Below are positions 17,740-26,441 of a DNA stretch of 64,000 nt, piece by piece (within the stretch, counting starts at the first letter, position 1; every line of letters starts with the position of its first letter). The translations under genes were made by a program, and so were the position numbers. Source of the DNA: Patiriisocius sp047730165. GTDB lineage: Bacteria; Bacteroidota; Bacteroidia; Flavobacteriales; Flavobacteriaceae. The notes beneath the pieces are model-generated. The model saw only the letters and a list, made by a program, of their open reading frames with translations, made no database searches and was not told the origin of the DNA. The stretch is taken from positions 2,604,001-2,668,000 of the forward strand of contig NZ_CP159834.1 in NCBI RefSeq assembly GCF_047730165.1, in the 5' to 3' direction.

Positions 17740-19011
17740 ATGGCAGTAGATTTACTACTAGGATTACAATGGGGAGACGAAGGGAAAGGAAAGATTGTTG
17801 ACGTTCTCACTGCAGGTTATGATATTATAGCTCGTTTTCAAGGAGGCCCAAATGCAGGACACACGCTTGAGTTTGATGGAATAAAACACGTATTACGTAC
17901 GATTCCTTCAGGGATTTTCCATAAAACCGCAATGAATGTAATTGGTAACGGTGTTGTAATCGATCCTGTTGTTTTTGTAAAAGAACTTGAAGGCTTAGAT
18001 CAATTTGATATTGATTATAAAGCTAAGTTAATCATTTCAAGAAAAGCACATTTAATACTTCCGACCCACAGATTGCTAGATGCCGCAAGTGAAGCGTCTA
18101 AGGGTAAAGCCAAGATTGGTTCTACCTTAAAAGGAATAGGGCCGACATACATGGATAAAACCGGTAGAAACGGAATCCGTGTAGGTGATTTAGAGCTGTC
18201 TAACTGGAAAGAAAAATACAGAGCCCTTGCAAATAAGCATGAGGCAATGATTGATTTTTACGATGTTGACATCCAGTATGATCTGGACGAAATGGAAGAA
18301 GAGTTTTACACTGCCGTGAAAACATTAATGACATTAACCTTTATTGACAGTGAAGAGTACCTTAACCAAGCAATCAAAGCTGGAAAGACGATCCTAGCTG
18401 AAGGTGCACAAGGATCTTTATTAGATATTGACTTTGGGACCTATCCATTTGTAACTTCTTCAAATACTACGGCCGCTGGTGCTTGTACAGGATTAGGTAT
18501 CGCCCCTAACAAAGTAAAAGATGTATATGGAATCTTTAAAGCGTACACAACACGTGTAGGTTCTGGACCCTTCCCTACAGAATTGTTTGATAAAGTAGGA
18601 GCAGAAATGTCTAGAATAGGTCGCGAAGTTGGAGCCGTTACTGGTCGCCCTCGTCGTTGCGGTTGGTTAGACTTAGTAGCACTAAAATACACTTGTGAAG
18701 TAAATGGTGTTACTCAGTTAATGATGATGAAAGGCGATGTCCTTTCTGGATTCAAAAAATTAAAAGTGTGTACAGCTTATAAATATAAAGGAGAAACGAT
18801 TTCGCATCTACCTTTTAATATTGAGCCAGAAAATGTTACACCTATTTATACGGAGTTTGACTGCTGGAAAGAAGACTTGACTAAGATGACAAGTCCATCA
18901 CAATTTCCGAAAGAATTAAATGAATACATAGATTTCTTAGAAAAGGAATTAGAAATTCCTATAAGGGTAGTTTCTGTGGGTCCAGACAGAACGCAGACAA
19001 TACATAGATAA
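17740..19011 (+). CDS. purA: Adenylosuccinate synthase
   Basis: The 423-residue PurA catalyses the GTP-dependent joining of IMP and aspartate, the first committed step to AMP. It shows the N-terminal GTP/IMP loop GLQWGDEGKGKIVD with the catalytic aspartate, the IMP-binding stretch GGPNAGHTLEF, STLKGIGPTYMDK, and the C-terminal guanine-binding region RVVSVGPDRTQTI. Length is normal for the family. It follows the Fur-like gene with a 3-base gap, and a hairpin terminator lies downstream. Confidence 0.98.
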   Translation: MAVDLLLGLQWGDEGKGKIVDVLTAGYDIIARFQGGPNAGHTLEFDGIKHVLRTIPSGIFHKTAMNVIGNGVVIDPVVFVKELEGLDQFDIDYKAKLIISRKAHLILPTHRLLDAASEASKGKAKIGSTLKGIGPTYMDKTGRNGIRVGDLELSNWKEKYRALANKHEAMIDFYDVDIQYDLDEMEEEFYTAVKTLMTLTFIDSEEYLNQAIKAGKTILAEGAQGSLLDIDFGTYPFVTSSNTTAAGACTGLGIAPNKVKDVYGIFKAYTTRVGSGPFPTELFDKVGAEMSRIGREVGAVTGRPRRCGWLDLVALKYTCEVNGVTQLMMMKGDVLSGFKKLKVCTAYKYKGETISHLPFNIEPENVTPIYTEFDCWKEDLTKMTSPSQFPKELNEYIDFLEKELEIPIRVVSVGPDRTQTIHR

Positions 19012-19048
19012 TTTAATCGATTTACAATCGTTAATAGTTAAACCAAAC

Positions 19049-19081
19049 AATACACGAATCATTCAAATTCGTGTATTTTTG
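19049..19081 (+). terminator. purA terminator whose T-run forms a TATTTTTG box
   Basis: Perfect 11-bp stem AATACACGAAT / ATTCGTGTATT (19049-19059 and 19067-19077), loop CATTCAA, then T-rich sequence. The end of the hairpin and its T-run spell TATTTTTG (19074-19081), matching the flavobacterial -7 box. The same bases may therefore end purA transcription and start that of the OstA-like gene. Confidence 0.75.
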
Positions 19082-19102
19082 GTTCATAATTAAACGTAAT
19101 TT

Positions 19103-20863
19103 TTGAAAAACAACATTCACATATTTTTTTTCTTCTTAATATCTCTTGCAACAGCTGGGCAAGTAGATACGCTTAAACAGCAAATAGCCGTTCAATCTGG
19201 GTATATAGATATCAAACCAGAATTACCTGACGCTATAGTTTATACAAAGGATGCAGATGGTCAAGTATACATTGTGCACGAAGGGATTGAAATGTGGTGT
19301 GATCAAGCCTATTTATATAGTAAAGACAACTTTGTGAAAGCCTATGGTGATGTTAAGGTAACCCAAGGAGACAGCATAAAGATGAACAGTAGGTATGCCG
19401 AGTACAATGGGAATACTAAGTTTGCTTTTACCAGCGGTGATGTAGTGATGGAAAACCCACAAACCACCTTAAAAACAGACACGCTCTATTTTGATCGTGT
19501 TAAACAGCAGGCCTTTTATAGAAGTGGCGGTACAGTTATAGACACAGCTAGCACACTTACCAGTCGTGTTGGTCGGTACTTCACAGAGTCTAAAAAGTAT
19601 CAGTTCTTATCTAATGTTAAGATTGACAATCCTGAGTACACTTTAAACAGTGAGCAGCTTGATTTTTACTCAGATACTGGAGGGGCTTACTTATATGGCA
19701 AATCTACAATTATAAGTGAGACAAGTACGGTGTACTGTGAGCGGGGTTATTATGATACGCGAGGCGATACGGGTTATTTTGTAAAAAACTCTCGTGTAGA
19801 TTATAAGAATAGAATCCTTTACGGAGATAGTATCTATTTTGACAGAAACAGAGCTTTTGCCTCTGCCACTAATAATATAAAAGTAGTAGACACTGCAAAT
19901 CAAAGCACGATTAAAGGTCATTACGCAGAGGTGTATAGAAAACAAGATTCTGTATTTATTACCAAGAGAGCTATTGCTGCCACATTACGTGATAAAGACT
20001 CTATCTATGTACACGCAGACACCTTGCGCATTACAGGTAAAACAGAAAATAGAATCTTAAGAGGTTATTATAGGGCAAGACTCTTTAAAAAAGGAACTCC
20101 AGAAGAAGGTAATACAAGCGGCAAGTGCGATTCTATTTTCATCTATGAAAAATCCGGTATCACAAAACTCTTGACAAATCCAGTATTGTGGATGGGAGAG
20201 AATCAAATAACTGGAGATACCATCCATATTTTAAACAATATAAAAACAGAGAAACTAGATACGCTCAAGGTGTTTAAAAATGCATTTTTAATTCAAAAAG
20301 ACAGCTTAGGATATAACCAAGTGAAAGGAGAACGACTGATTGGACTTTTCACCAATAATGAACTAGACACTGTCAACATTGATAAAAACGTAGAAGTAAT
20401 CTTCTACCTCTATGGTGATGATAAGGTATTAACGGGCATTGACATGACCACTGCCAGCCAGTTGGAACTCACTTTAGAAAATCAAGAAATAGTAGCCACT
20501 CGGTTTTTCAAGAAAGTGCCTGGTAAGATTTATCCTCCTTCAAGATTACCAGAGAGTGATCGTATTCTATCAAAGTTTAACTGGCGTGGAGAAGAACGCT
20601 TGATGCGCAAGGAAGATCTCTTTTCAGAAAAACCAGCTCCATTTTTACCAACTATTAAGGGAATACCATTACCCGAAGATGAAGGGGGATTTTTTGAAGA
20701 ACAGGATGCCAATGACGACCCATTAGAGATTCCAGAAAATTCTAAGCTTTCTCCTAAAGATTTTATTAATCGTCCTGAAGATCAGGCACCCTTGCGGGCA
20801 ATCGATACCGATAACTCTAATGATGAATATGATGGAGGAAATCTGAATCGAGTTCAGAATTAA
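19103..20863 (+). CDS. OstA/LptA-like LPS transport protein
   Basis: A 586-residue protein with a signal peptide (FFFFLISLATAGQ) followed by the OstA-like N-terminal beta-jellyroll repeats, rich in YxxxxNxxxA/GDVxV elements (DNFVKAYGDVKVTQGDSIKM, SRYAEYNGNTKFAFTSGDVVM). This matches the long OstA-like proteins of Bacteroidota, thought to bridge LPS across the periplasm. The start is a TTG at 19103: no ATG gives a signal peptide. The C-terminal 70 residues are Pro/Glu/Asp-rich and look disordered. The next gene begins 2 bases after its stop, so the two are cotranscribed. Confidence 0.85.
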   Translation: MKNNIHIFFFFLISLATAGQVDTLKQQIAVQSGYIDIKPELPDAIVYTKDADGQVYIVHEGIEMWCDQAYLYSKDNFVKAYGDVKVTQGDSIKMNSRYAEYNGNTKFAFTSGDVVMENPQTTLKTDTLYFDRVKQQAFYRSGGTVIDTASTLTSRVGRYFTESKKYQFLSNVKIDNPEYTLNSEQLDFYSDTGGAYLYGKSTIISETSTVYCERGYYDTRGDTGYFVKNSRVDYKNRILYGDSIYFDRNRAFASATNNIKVVDTANQSTIKGHYAEVYRKQDSVFITKRAIAATLRDKDSIYVHADTLRITGKTENRILRGYYRARLFKKGTPEEGNTSGKCDSIFIYEKSGITKLLTNPVLWMGENQITGDTIHILNNIKTEKLDTLKVFKNAFLIQKDSLGYNQVKGERLIGLFTNNELDTVNIDKNVEVIFYLYGDDKVLTGIDMTTASQLELTLENQEIVATRFFKKVPGKIYPPSRLPESDRILSKFNWRGEERLMRKEDLFSEKPAPFLPTIKGIPLPEDEGGFFEEQDANDDPLEIPENSKLSPKDFINRPEDQAPLRAIDTDNSNDEYDGGNLNRVQN

Positions 20864-20865
20864 TT

Positions 20866-22047
20866 ATGAAAGATGACTTCTTCACATATCAAGCGCAGAC
20901 TACACCACATCCACTTGCTTTAGAGATTTCGCATGCAAAAGGAAGTTACATCTATGATACAGATGGAAACAAACATTTAGATTTTGTTGCCGGAGTTTCG
21001 GCGTGCAGTTTAGGGCATTGCCATCCTCGTGTCTCTGCAGCTGTTAAAAATCAAATTGACAGGTATTCCCACGTGATGGTTTATGGAGAGTACATTCAGC
21101 AACCAGCAGTACAACTTTCGCAGTTGCTCGCGAAGCACCTACCCGCCCCATTAGAAACTACGTACTTAGTAAATAGCGGTACCGAGGCTATCGAAGGCGC
21201 TATGAAACTTGCTAGAAGAGCGACCGGTAGAAAAGAAATTTTATACGCGAACAATGCCTACCACGGAAATACGATGGGTGCACTTTCTGTGATGGGCTTT
21301 GAAGATCGCAAAAAACCTTTTGAACCCCTTTTGCCAGAATGTCGTGCTATCACTTTTAATCATGTGACTGACATTTCTGAAATTACAGAAAAAACTGCGG
21401 CGGTTATACTCGAAACCATACAAGGTGGAGCTGGATTTATTGAACCTACAAACGGCTACCTTAAAAAAATAAAAGAACGTTGTGCAGCCGTTGGCGCACT
21501 TTTGATTCTTGACGAAATTCAACCTGGTTTTGGGCGTACAGGTAAACTTTTCGGCTTTATGCATTATGATGTCGTGCCAGATATTCTGGTGATGGGTAAA
21601 GGAATGGGAGGCGGTCTACCTATAGGCGCGTTTACCGCCTCACGTGCTTTGATGACCTTATTAAGTGACAATCCTAAACTGGGTCACATTACTACTTTTG
21701 GGGGTAATGCAGTGATCGCTTCAGCGGCCCTGGCGACTTTACAAGAGATTACCGAAACTTCATTAATGAAAGATTCGCTTACAAAGGAGGCACTTTTCCG
21801 AAAGAATCTTAGGCATCCTATGGTCCATGAAATAAGAGGGCGCGGGTTAATGTTAGCGATAATAGTAGATTCTGAAGCGCTTGCTTCTGAAATTATAATG
21901 CGTTGTAAAGCGCGAGGTCTCATTTTATTTTGGTTATTGTTTGAGTCAAAAGCAATCCGGATTACGCCTCCTTTGACTATTTCGGAAAAAGAAATTAAAG
22001 AAGGTTGCGATATTTTAATCGACGTTTTGAATCAGTTATCGGAATAA
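20866..22047 (+). CDS. Class III aminotransferase (PLP-dependent)
   Basis: A 393-residue fold-type I enzyme of the acetylornithine/ornithine aminotransferase group. It shows the cofactor-phosphate loop NSGTEAIEGAMKLAR, the AYHGNTMGALS segment, the aspartate motif LILDEIQPGFGRTGK and the likely PLP lysine in VMGKGMGGGLPIGAF. Its exact substrate cannot be set from sequence: omega-amino acids or N-acetylornithine are possible. No arg genes are nearby, which argues against a dedicated arginine role. It is coupled to the OstA-like gene (2-base gap). Confidence 0.88.
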   Translation: MKDDFFTYQAQTTPHPLALEISHAKGSYIYDTDGNKHLDFVAGVSACSLGHCHPRVSAAVKNQIDRYSHVMVYGEYIQQPAVQLSQLLAKHLPAPLETTYLVNSGTEAIEGAMKLARRATGRKEILYANNAYHGNTMGALSVMGFEDRKKPFEPLLPECRAITFNHVTDISEITEKTAAVILETIQGGAGFIEPTNGYLKKIKERCAAVGALLILDEIQPGFGRTGKLFGFMHYDVVPDILVMGKGMGGGLPIGAFTASRALMTLLSDNPKLGHITTFGGNAVIASAALATLQEITETSLMKDSLTKEALFRKNLRHPMVHEIRGRGLMLAIIVDSEALASEIIMRCKARGLILFWLLFESKAIRITPPLTISEKEIKEGCDILIDVLNQLSE

Positions 22048-22187
22048 GTAATAAATTAATTAGCTGTTTTTTAGCCCCTTACCCCGGTTTATTCCCTGTT
22101 GATAAAGGTGTTAACAACAATAGCGGCATAACTTTTGAACTTCAAACAATCAAAGTACCTTTAAAGTAGAAACCGTTAAATCCTTGT

Positions 22188-23585
22188 ATGCAAAGACCAG
22201 GCGAGCAATCTAACATATCACTCACACGTTTTGAATCCATGTTGAAGACAAACGATGTGTACTTTTTCGATTCAGAAGAATTTGAAGACATTATCCATCA
22301 CTATCTTGAGATTGGTAAGATAGCACTCGCTAAAAAAGCTACGAAACTAGGCCTCGAACAACATCCCTCCTCTTCTAATCTAAGACTTTTTCAAGTAGAA
22401 ATGTACATTTTTGAAGACAAGCTGGAACAAGCCGAATCTTTACTAGAAGAGCTGCAACAACTAGAGCAATCTAACGAAGAAATTTATATTCAAAAAGCAA
22501 ATATTTGCTCACGAAGAGATAATCATAAAGAGGCTATTTCTTTTTTAGAACGCGCATTATCCTTGACAGATGATGAGGCAGATGTACTATCCTTAATTGG
22601 TATGGAATACCTATTTCTTGAGGATTATTCAAATGCGAAGTATAAGTTTATGAAATGCCTTGAGCACGATGAGCATGACTATTCTGCACTTTACAATGTA
22701 ATCTACTGTTTTGATTATCTAGAAGAAAACGAAGCTGCTATAGATTATCTCAATGATTTTTTAAATAAGAATCCATATTCTGAGGTTGCTTGGCATCAAG
22801 TAGGTAAGCAATATTATTTACTGAAAGAATATAAAAAGGCACTTGCTTCATTCGATTTTGCTATTATCAGCGACGATGCATTTATTGGAGCGTATCTTGA
22901 AAAAGGAAAAACCCAACAAAAATTAAAAGATTATGCAGGAGCCATTGAGAGTTATACAGTAACCCTAGGTCTCGATGATCCAACTTCTTTTGCTCTATTG
23001 CGAATAGGAAAATGCTATGAAAAACTGGGCGATATGGATCTAGCGCTTCAGTTTTATTTAAAGTGTGTTGAAGAAGATGGCCTATTAGACAAAGCTTGGA
23101 CGGCTATTACGGATTACTATTTCAGAAAAAAAGATTATCAAAAATGTCTTTATTATATTGATAAAGCTCTAAATATTGATAGTGAGAACGTACTTTACTG
23201 GAAACGGTATGCAACTATCTGCAAAAAATTAAACCTCTTTGAGGAGGCGGAGCACGGATATCGTCGTACTTTAGAACTAGGTAATATTGATATTGACACT
23301 TGGATTGAACGAACAGATTTGTTGATTCATATAGGAGAATTTAATTCTGCTATTAAAAATTTAAATCAAGCTACCGAGCATTACAATAATCATCCAGAGA
23401 TTGAATATCGATTAGCCGGACTTTATTTTCATTTGAACGAACAATCTAAAGGGCGTTTTCACTTGAACAATGCCTTGCGCGTAGACTCAGAATATATTAT
23501 TATTATTGAGGAATTATTCCCCGTGGTTTATGAAAATCAAATGGTGAAACAATTAATCTTAAATCATCAAAATCCTTCTTTATAA
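22188..23585 (+). CDS. Tetratricopeptide-repeat protein
   Basis: A 465-residue protein with no signal peptide, composed almost entirely of TPR-type helical pairs. Examples are YSNAKYKFMKCLEHD, YKKALASFDFAIISD, YAGAIESYTVTLGLD and MDLALQFYLKCVEED, spaced about 34 residues. It is a cytosolic protein-protein interaction scaffold of unknown partner. The last repeat region ends in a hydrophobic stretch (YIIIIEELFPVVY) that could bind a partner. It precedes the DUF368 pair by 30 bases. Confidence 0.9.
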   Translation: MQRPGEQSNISLTRFESMLKTNDVYFFDSEEFEDIIHHYLEIGKIALAKKATKLGLEQHPSSSNLRLFQVEMYIFEDKLEQAESLLEELQQLEQSNEEIYIQKANICSRRDNHKEAISFLERALSLTDDEADVLSLIGMEYLFLEDYSNAKYKFMKCLEHDEHDYSALYNVIYCFDYLEENEAAIDYLNDFLNKNPYSEVAWHQVGKQYYLLKEYKKALASFDFAIISDDAFIGAYLEKGKTQQKLKDYAGAIESYTVTLGLDDPTSFALLRIGKCYEKLGDMDLALQFYLKCVEEDGLLDKAWTAITDYYFRKKDYQKCLYYIDKALNIDSENVLYWKRYATICKKLNLFEEAEHGYRRTLELGNIDIDTWIERTDLLIHIGEFNSAIKNLNQATEHYNNHPEIEYRLAGLYFHLNEQSKGRFHLNNALRVDSEYIIIIEELFPVVYENQMVKQLILNHQNPSL

Positions 23586-23590
23586 AATTG

Positions 23591-23598
23591 TATTTTTG
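23591..23598 (+). promoter_or_regulatory. Candidate -7 box before the first DUF368 gene
   Basis: TATTTTTG fits TAnnTTTG, ending 17 bases before the ATG at 23616. No good TTG -33 element at the usual spacing. Confidence 0.25.
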
Positions 23599-23615
23599 AG
23601 GGTAAATACTAATAT

Positions 23616-24599
23616 ATGCCTTCAAGAAATTTAATACAATATGTAACGATTTTAGCCAAAGGACTCGCTATGGGAGCTGCAGATGTGGTGCCGGGAGTTT
23701 CTGGTGGTACTATCGCTTTTATTTCTGGCATTTATGAAGAGCTCATTGAGACCATCCATAAACTAGATTTTGGATTTTTCAAGCTTTGGAAAAAAACTAG
23801 TTTTTCTGAGGCTTGGGCAGACTATAATATCGGTTTTTTAGTAGCTCTTTTCGGTGGGATTCTAATTAGTGTATTGTCCCTGGCAAAAGCCATTACGTAT
23901 TTACTTGCTGAACATACTATTTTAGTCTGGGCGTTCTTTTTTGGATTAGTTATCGCTAGTATTCTCTATGTGGGAAAACAGATTGCAAAGTGGAATCTTC
24001 AAGTCTTAATCGCTATGATTCTCGCGATTGCATTTTCTTATTTCATTACCATTGCAGCTCCTTTGGGATCACTAGATAATATTTGGTTTCTGTTCTTAGC
24101 TGGTTTTATTGCCATCATTGCAATGATTTTACCTGGGATTTCTGGTGCGTTTATTCTATTACTTCTTGGAGCATACTCAGGCGTCATTGGGATATTGACA
24201 GATTTAAATGAAAGTTTAACCACATTGAATTGGGATCTTTTTTCTGGAGCATTTCTTAAATTATTGGTTTTTGCTGCTGGAGCCATTACTGGATTAAAAG
24301 TATTCTCTCGTGCCCTAAACTGGTTATTTAAACATCATAAAAATTTTATTCTCGCCGTCTTAACTGGATTTATGATTGGCGCTTTAAATAAAATTTGGCC
24401 TTGGAAAGATGTACTTTCCACCCGAATAAATAGTCACGGGAAGGAAGTTCCATTTATGGAACAAAGTATTTTCCCTTCTTCTTATGATGGTGATGCGCAA
24501 TTGCTGCTTGCAATAGGAATGGCAGTAATTGGTTTTTTAGTCATCTTTCTAATGGAACGATTTGCAAACTCTAAAAAGAACAGAATAGAAAAGACTTAA
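23616..24599 (+). CDS. DUF368 integral membrane protein
   Basis: A 327-residue multi-spanning protein with the DUF368 signature AKGLAMGAADVVPGVSGGTIAFISGIYEEL at the N-terminus and a second related re-entrant segment AMILPGISGAFILLLLGAY. DUF368 proteins are undecaprenyl-phosphate flippase candidates (PopT family), which would recycle the lipid carrier used for peptidoglycan and the polysaccharide locus near the window end. That function is family knowledge, not shown here. It is followed after 1 base by a paralogue. Confidence 0.9.
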   Translation: MPSRNLIQYVTILAKGLAMGAADVVPGVSGGTIAFISGIYEELIETIHKLDFGFFKLWKKTSFSEAWADYNIGFLVALFGGILISVLSLAKAITYLLAEHTILVWAFFFGLVIASILYVGKQIAKWNLQVLIAMILAIAFSYFITIAAPLGSLDNIWFLFLAGFIAIIAMILPGISGAFILLLLGAYSGVIGILTDLNESLTTLNWDLFSGAFLKLLVFAAGAITGLKVFSRALNWLFKHHKNFILAVLTGFMIGALNKIWPWKDVLSTRINSHGKEVPFMEQSIFPSSYDGDAQLLLAIGMAVIGFLVIFLMERFANSKKNRIEKT

Positions 24600-24600
24600 T

Positions 24601-25626
24601 ATGCATCAAGAAAGATCCAGATCTGATAAACTATGGCTAGTCCTCAAAGGGCTTGCAATGGGTGCTGCAAACAAAGTGCCTGGCGTATCTGGTGGAGTGG
24701 TAGCATTTGTGGCTGGGTTTTATGAAGAGTTTATTTATTCCTTGCAGAAAATTAATAAAAAAGCTTTTGGTCTTTTATTAAACGGACGTTTTAGGAGTTT
24801 TGGAAAATACATAAATGGTCCCTTTTTAGGCTACCTTATTCTTGGGATGATCATTAGTTATTTTAGTGTTTCTAAGGCGCTGGATTATCTTATCGTGTAT
24901 TACGAACTATATGTCTGGAGCGCATTTTTTGGCATGATACTGGGCTCCATCTATTACATTGCAAAAGACTTTGGTGAATGGAACAGGAAATATGTTGCCT
25001 ACCTCCTATGCGGTATTATTGCTGGAGTTAGCATAAGTTTTTTAGAACCCGCAAAAGAAAATGATAATCTAATCTTTGTTTTTTTCTGCGGAATCATAGG
25101 AGTAAGCGGCATGACACTCCCTGGTTTATCTGGCTCTTTTATATTGATTCTTTTGGGTAACTATGTATTATTGCTTGTAGATTCTGTAAACGCACTTTAT
25201 GACACGATTGTATCTATTTTTCAATGGAACTTTAGTTTTATGGAGAACCCAGAGAGAATTCAATTATTAAAAGTTCTCGCTATTTTTTCACTTGGCTCCT
25301 TAGTTGGTCTTGTTTCTCTTTCGCATCTTTTAGGATATGTAATTAAAAAATATAAATCAGCAACCTATGCGGTTATCATCGGCTTTATTGCAGGTTCATT
25401 GGGAGTCGTATGGCCTTGGAAAGAAGAACTTTTTATTCTTTCGAGTATTGGCAGCAAGCAATATGACGCAAATGGTCAGGCTATTATTTCTGGATACGAA
25501 CGTTATTTTCCAAATCAATTTTCGACAGAAACATTTATTGCAATCTTTTTTATCATTATTGGTATCTTTGTAGTTCTAAGCTTAGACTGGTATAAAAAAT
25601 CTAAAAAATCTACTATTAATGGGTAA
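24601..25626 (+). CDS. DUF368 integral membrane protein, tandem paralogue
   Basis: A 341-residue paralogue of the preceding gene, with KGLAMGAANKVPGVSGGVVAFVAGFYEEF near its start and GMTLPGLSGSFILILLGNYVLLL in the middle. Both share the VWPWKE motif near the C-terminal helices. The 1-base spacing and shared order suggest a recent-to-ancient tandem duplication in one operon. The two may work as separate carrier-lipid flippases with different regulation or specificity. Its 3' end overlaps aroE by 8 bases. Confidence 0.9.
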   Translation: MHQERSRSDKLWLVLKGLAMGAANKVPGVSGGVVAFVAGFYEEFIYSLQKINKKAFGLLLNGRFRSFGKYINGPFLGYLILGMIISYFSVSKALDYLIVYYELYVWSAFFGMILGSIYYIAKDFGEWNRKYVAYLLCGIIAGVSISFLEPAKENDNLIFVFFCGIIGVSGMTLPGLSGSFILILLGNYVLLLVDSVNALYDTIVSIFQWNFSFMENPERIQLLKVLAIFSLGSLVGLVSLSHLLGYVIKKYKSATYAVIIGFIAGSLGVVWPWKEELFILSSIGSKQYDANGQAIISGYERYFPNQFSTETFIAIFFIIIGIFVVLSLDWYKKSKKSTING

Positions 25627-26353
25627 ATATGGTCTTATAGGCAAATCACTTGGGCATTCTTACTCAAAGCAGTTTTTCAACACAAAATTTAAGCAAGAAG
25701 AAAGACAAGATACGTATGAGAATTTTGAAATAGAATCTCCAGATCTTATAAAAGCGTTTTTAGAGGAACGGCGTTTAGACTACAAAGGTTTTAACGTGAC
25801 TGTTCCATATAAAGAAGCAGTGTTGCCATTTCTAGACAGACTTGACAATGAAGCTAAAGCAATAGGTGCAGTAAATACCATAAAGATAACTGCCACAAAT
25901 AAACTTATTGGGTATAACACAGACCACTCTGGGTTTGCCCTCACACTTAGTGATTACTTACCCATAAAGAAAAGGACAGCCTTAATACTAGGTACCGGAG
26001 GCGCGTCTAAAGCCATTGCTTATGTACTTGAAACAATGGGTTTTGACTTTAGATTTGTTTCTCGCAACGGCGTAGGTGACATCTTTAGATATCAAGATAT
26101 TACACGATCTGTGATGGCAGCACATTATTTAATTATCAATTGTACTCCTTTAGGTACCTATCCAGACATTAATAGGTGTCCAGAACTGCCTTATGAAAGC
26201 ATTACTAGTGACCACGTTCTCATTGATCTTATTTATAACCCGAGTCAAACAGAGTTTCTAAAAAGAGGTTTTGTTAACGGTGCAAGGGTATGCAGTGGCC
26301 ATAAAATGTTGATACATCAAGCAAAAAAAGCTTGGGCTATCTGGCAAAAGTAG
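25619..26353 (+). CDS. aroE: Shikimate dehydrogenase
   Basis: A 244-residue NADP-dependent shikimate dehydrogenase, catalysing reduction of 3-dehydroshikimate. It contains the substrate-binding SLGHSYSKQFFN and FNVTVPYKEAV (catalytic lysine in VPYKE), GAVNTI, the catalytic aspartate in YNTDHSGF, the Rossmann loop LGTGGASKA and the late CSGHKMLIHQA. It is shorter than the E. coli enzyme, which is usual in this phylum. The start overlaps the DUF368 gene by 8 bases, indicating coupled translation despite unrelated functions. Confidence 0.93.
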   Translation: MGKYGLIGKSLGHSYSKQFFNTKFKQEERQDTYENFEIESPDLIKAFLEERRLDYKGFNVTVPYKEAVLPFLDRLDNEAKAIGAVNTIKITATNKLIGYNTDHSGFALTLSDYLPIKKRTALILGTGGASKAIAYVLETMGFDFRFVSRNGVGDIFRYQDITRSVMAAHYLIINCTPLGTYPDINRCPELPYESITSDHVLIDLIYNPSQTEFLKRGFVNGARVCSGHKMLIHQAKKAWAIWQK

Positions 26354-26378
26354 TACTTTAAAACACTCATTAAGCTTT

Positions 26379-26406
26379 TTGTTCTCTAAGGTAGTTAGTA
26401 TATTTG
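26379..26406 (+). promoter_or_regulatory. Promoter before the DUF349 gene (TTG-N17-TATATTTG)
   Basis: TTG at 26379-26381, 17-base spacer, TATATTTG at 26399-26406. This is an exact match to the flavobacterial TTG / TAnnTTTG consensus and spacing, and the clearest single sigma-A-like promoter in the window. Confidence 0.65.
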
Positions 26407-26441
26407 CCCCCTTTAATAATTGACCCTTAACATTGAAAGAA

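Noticed and set aside
22081..22140. GTTGATAAAGGTGTTAACAAC-type sequence thought to be a replication or dif-like site
   Set aside because: No full DnaA box or dif consensus is present and no origin genes lie nearby.
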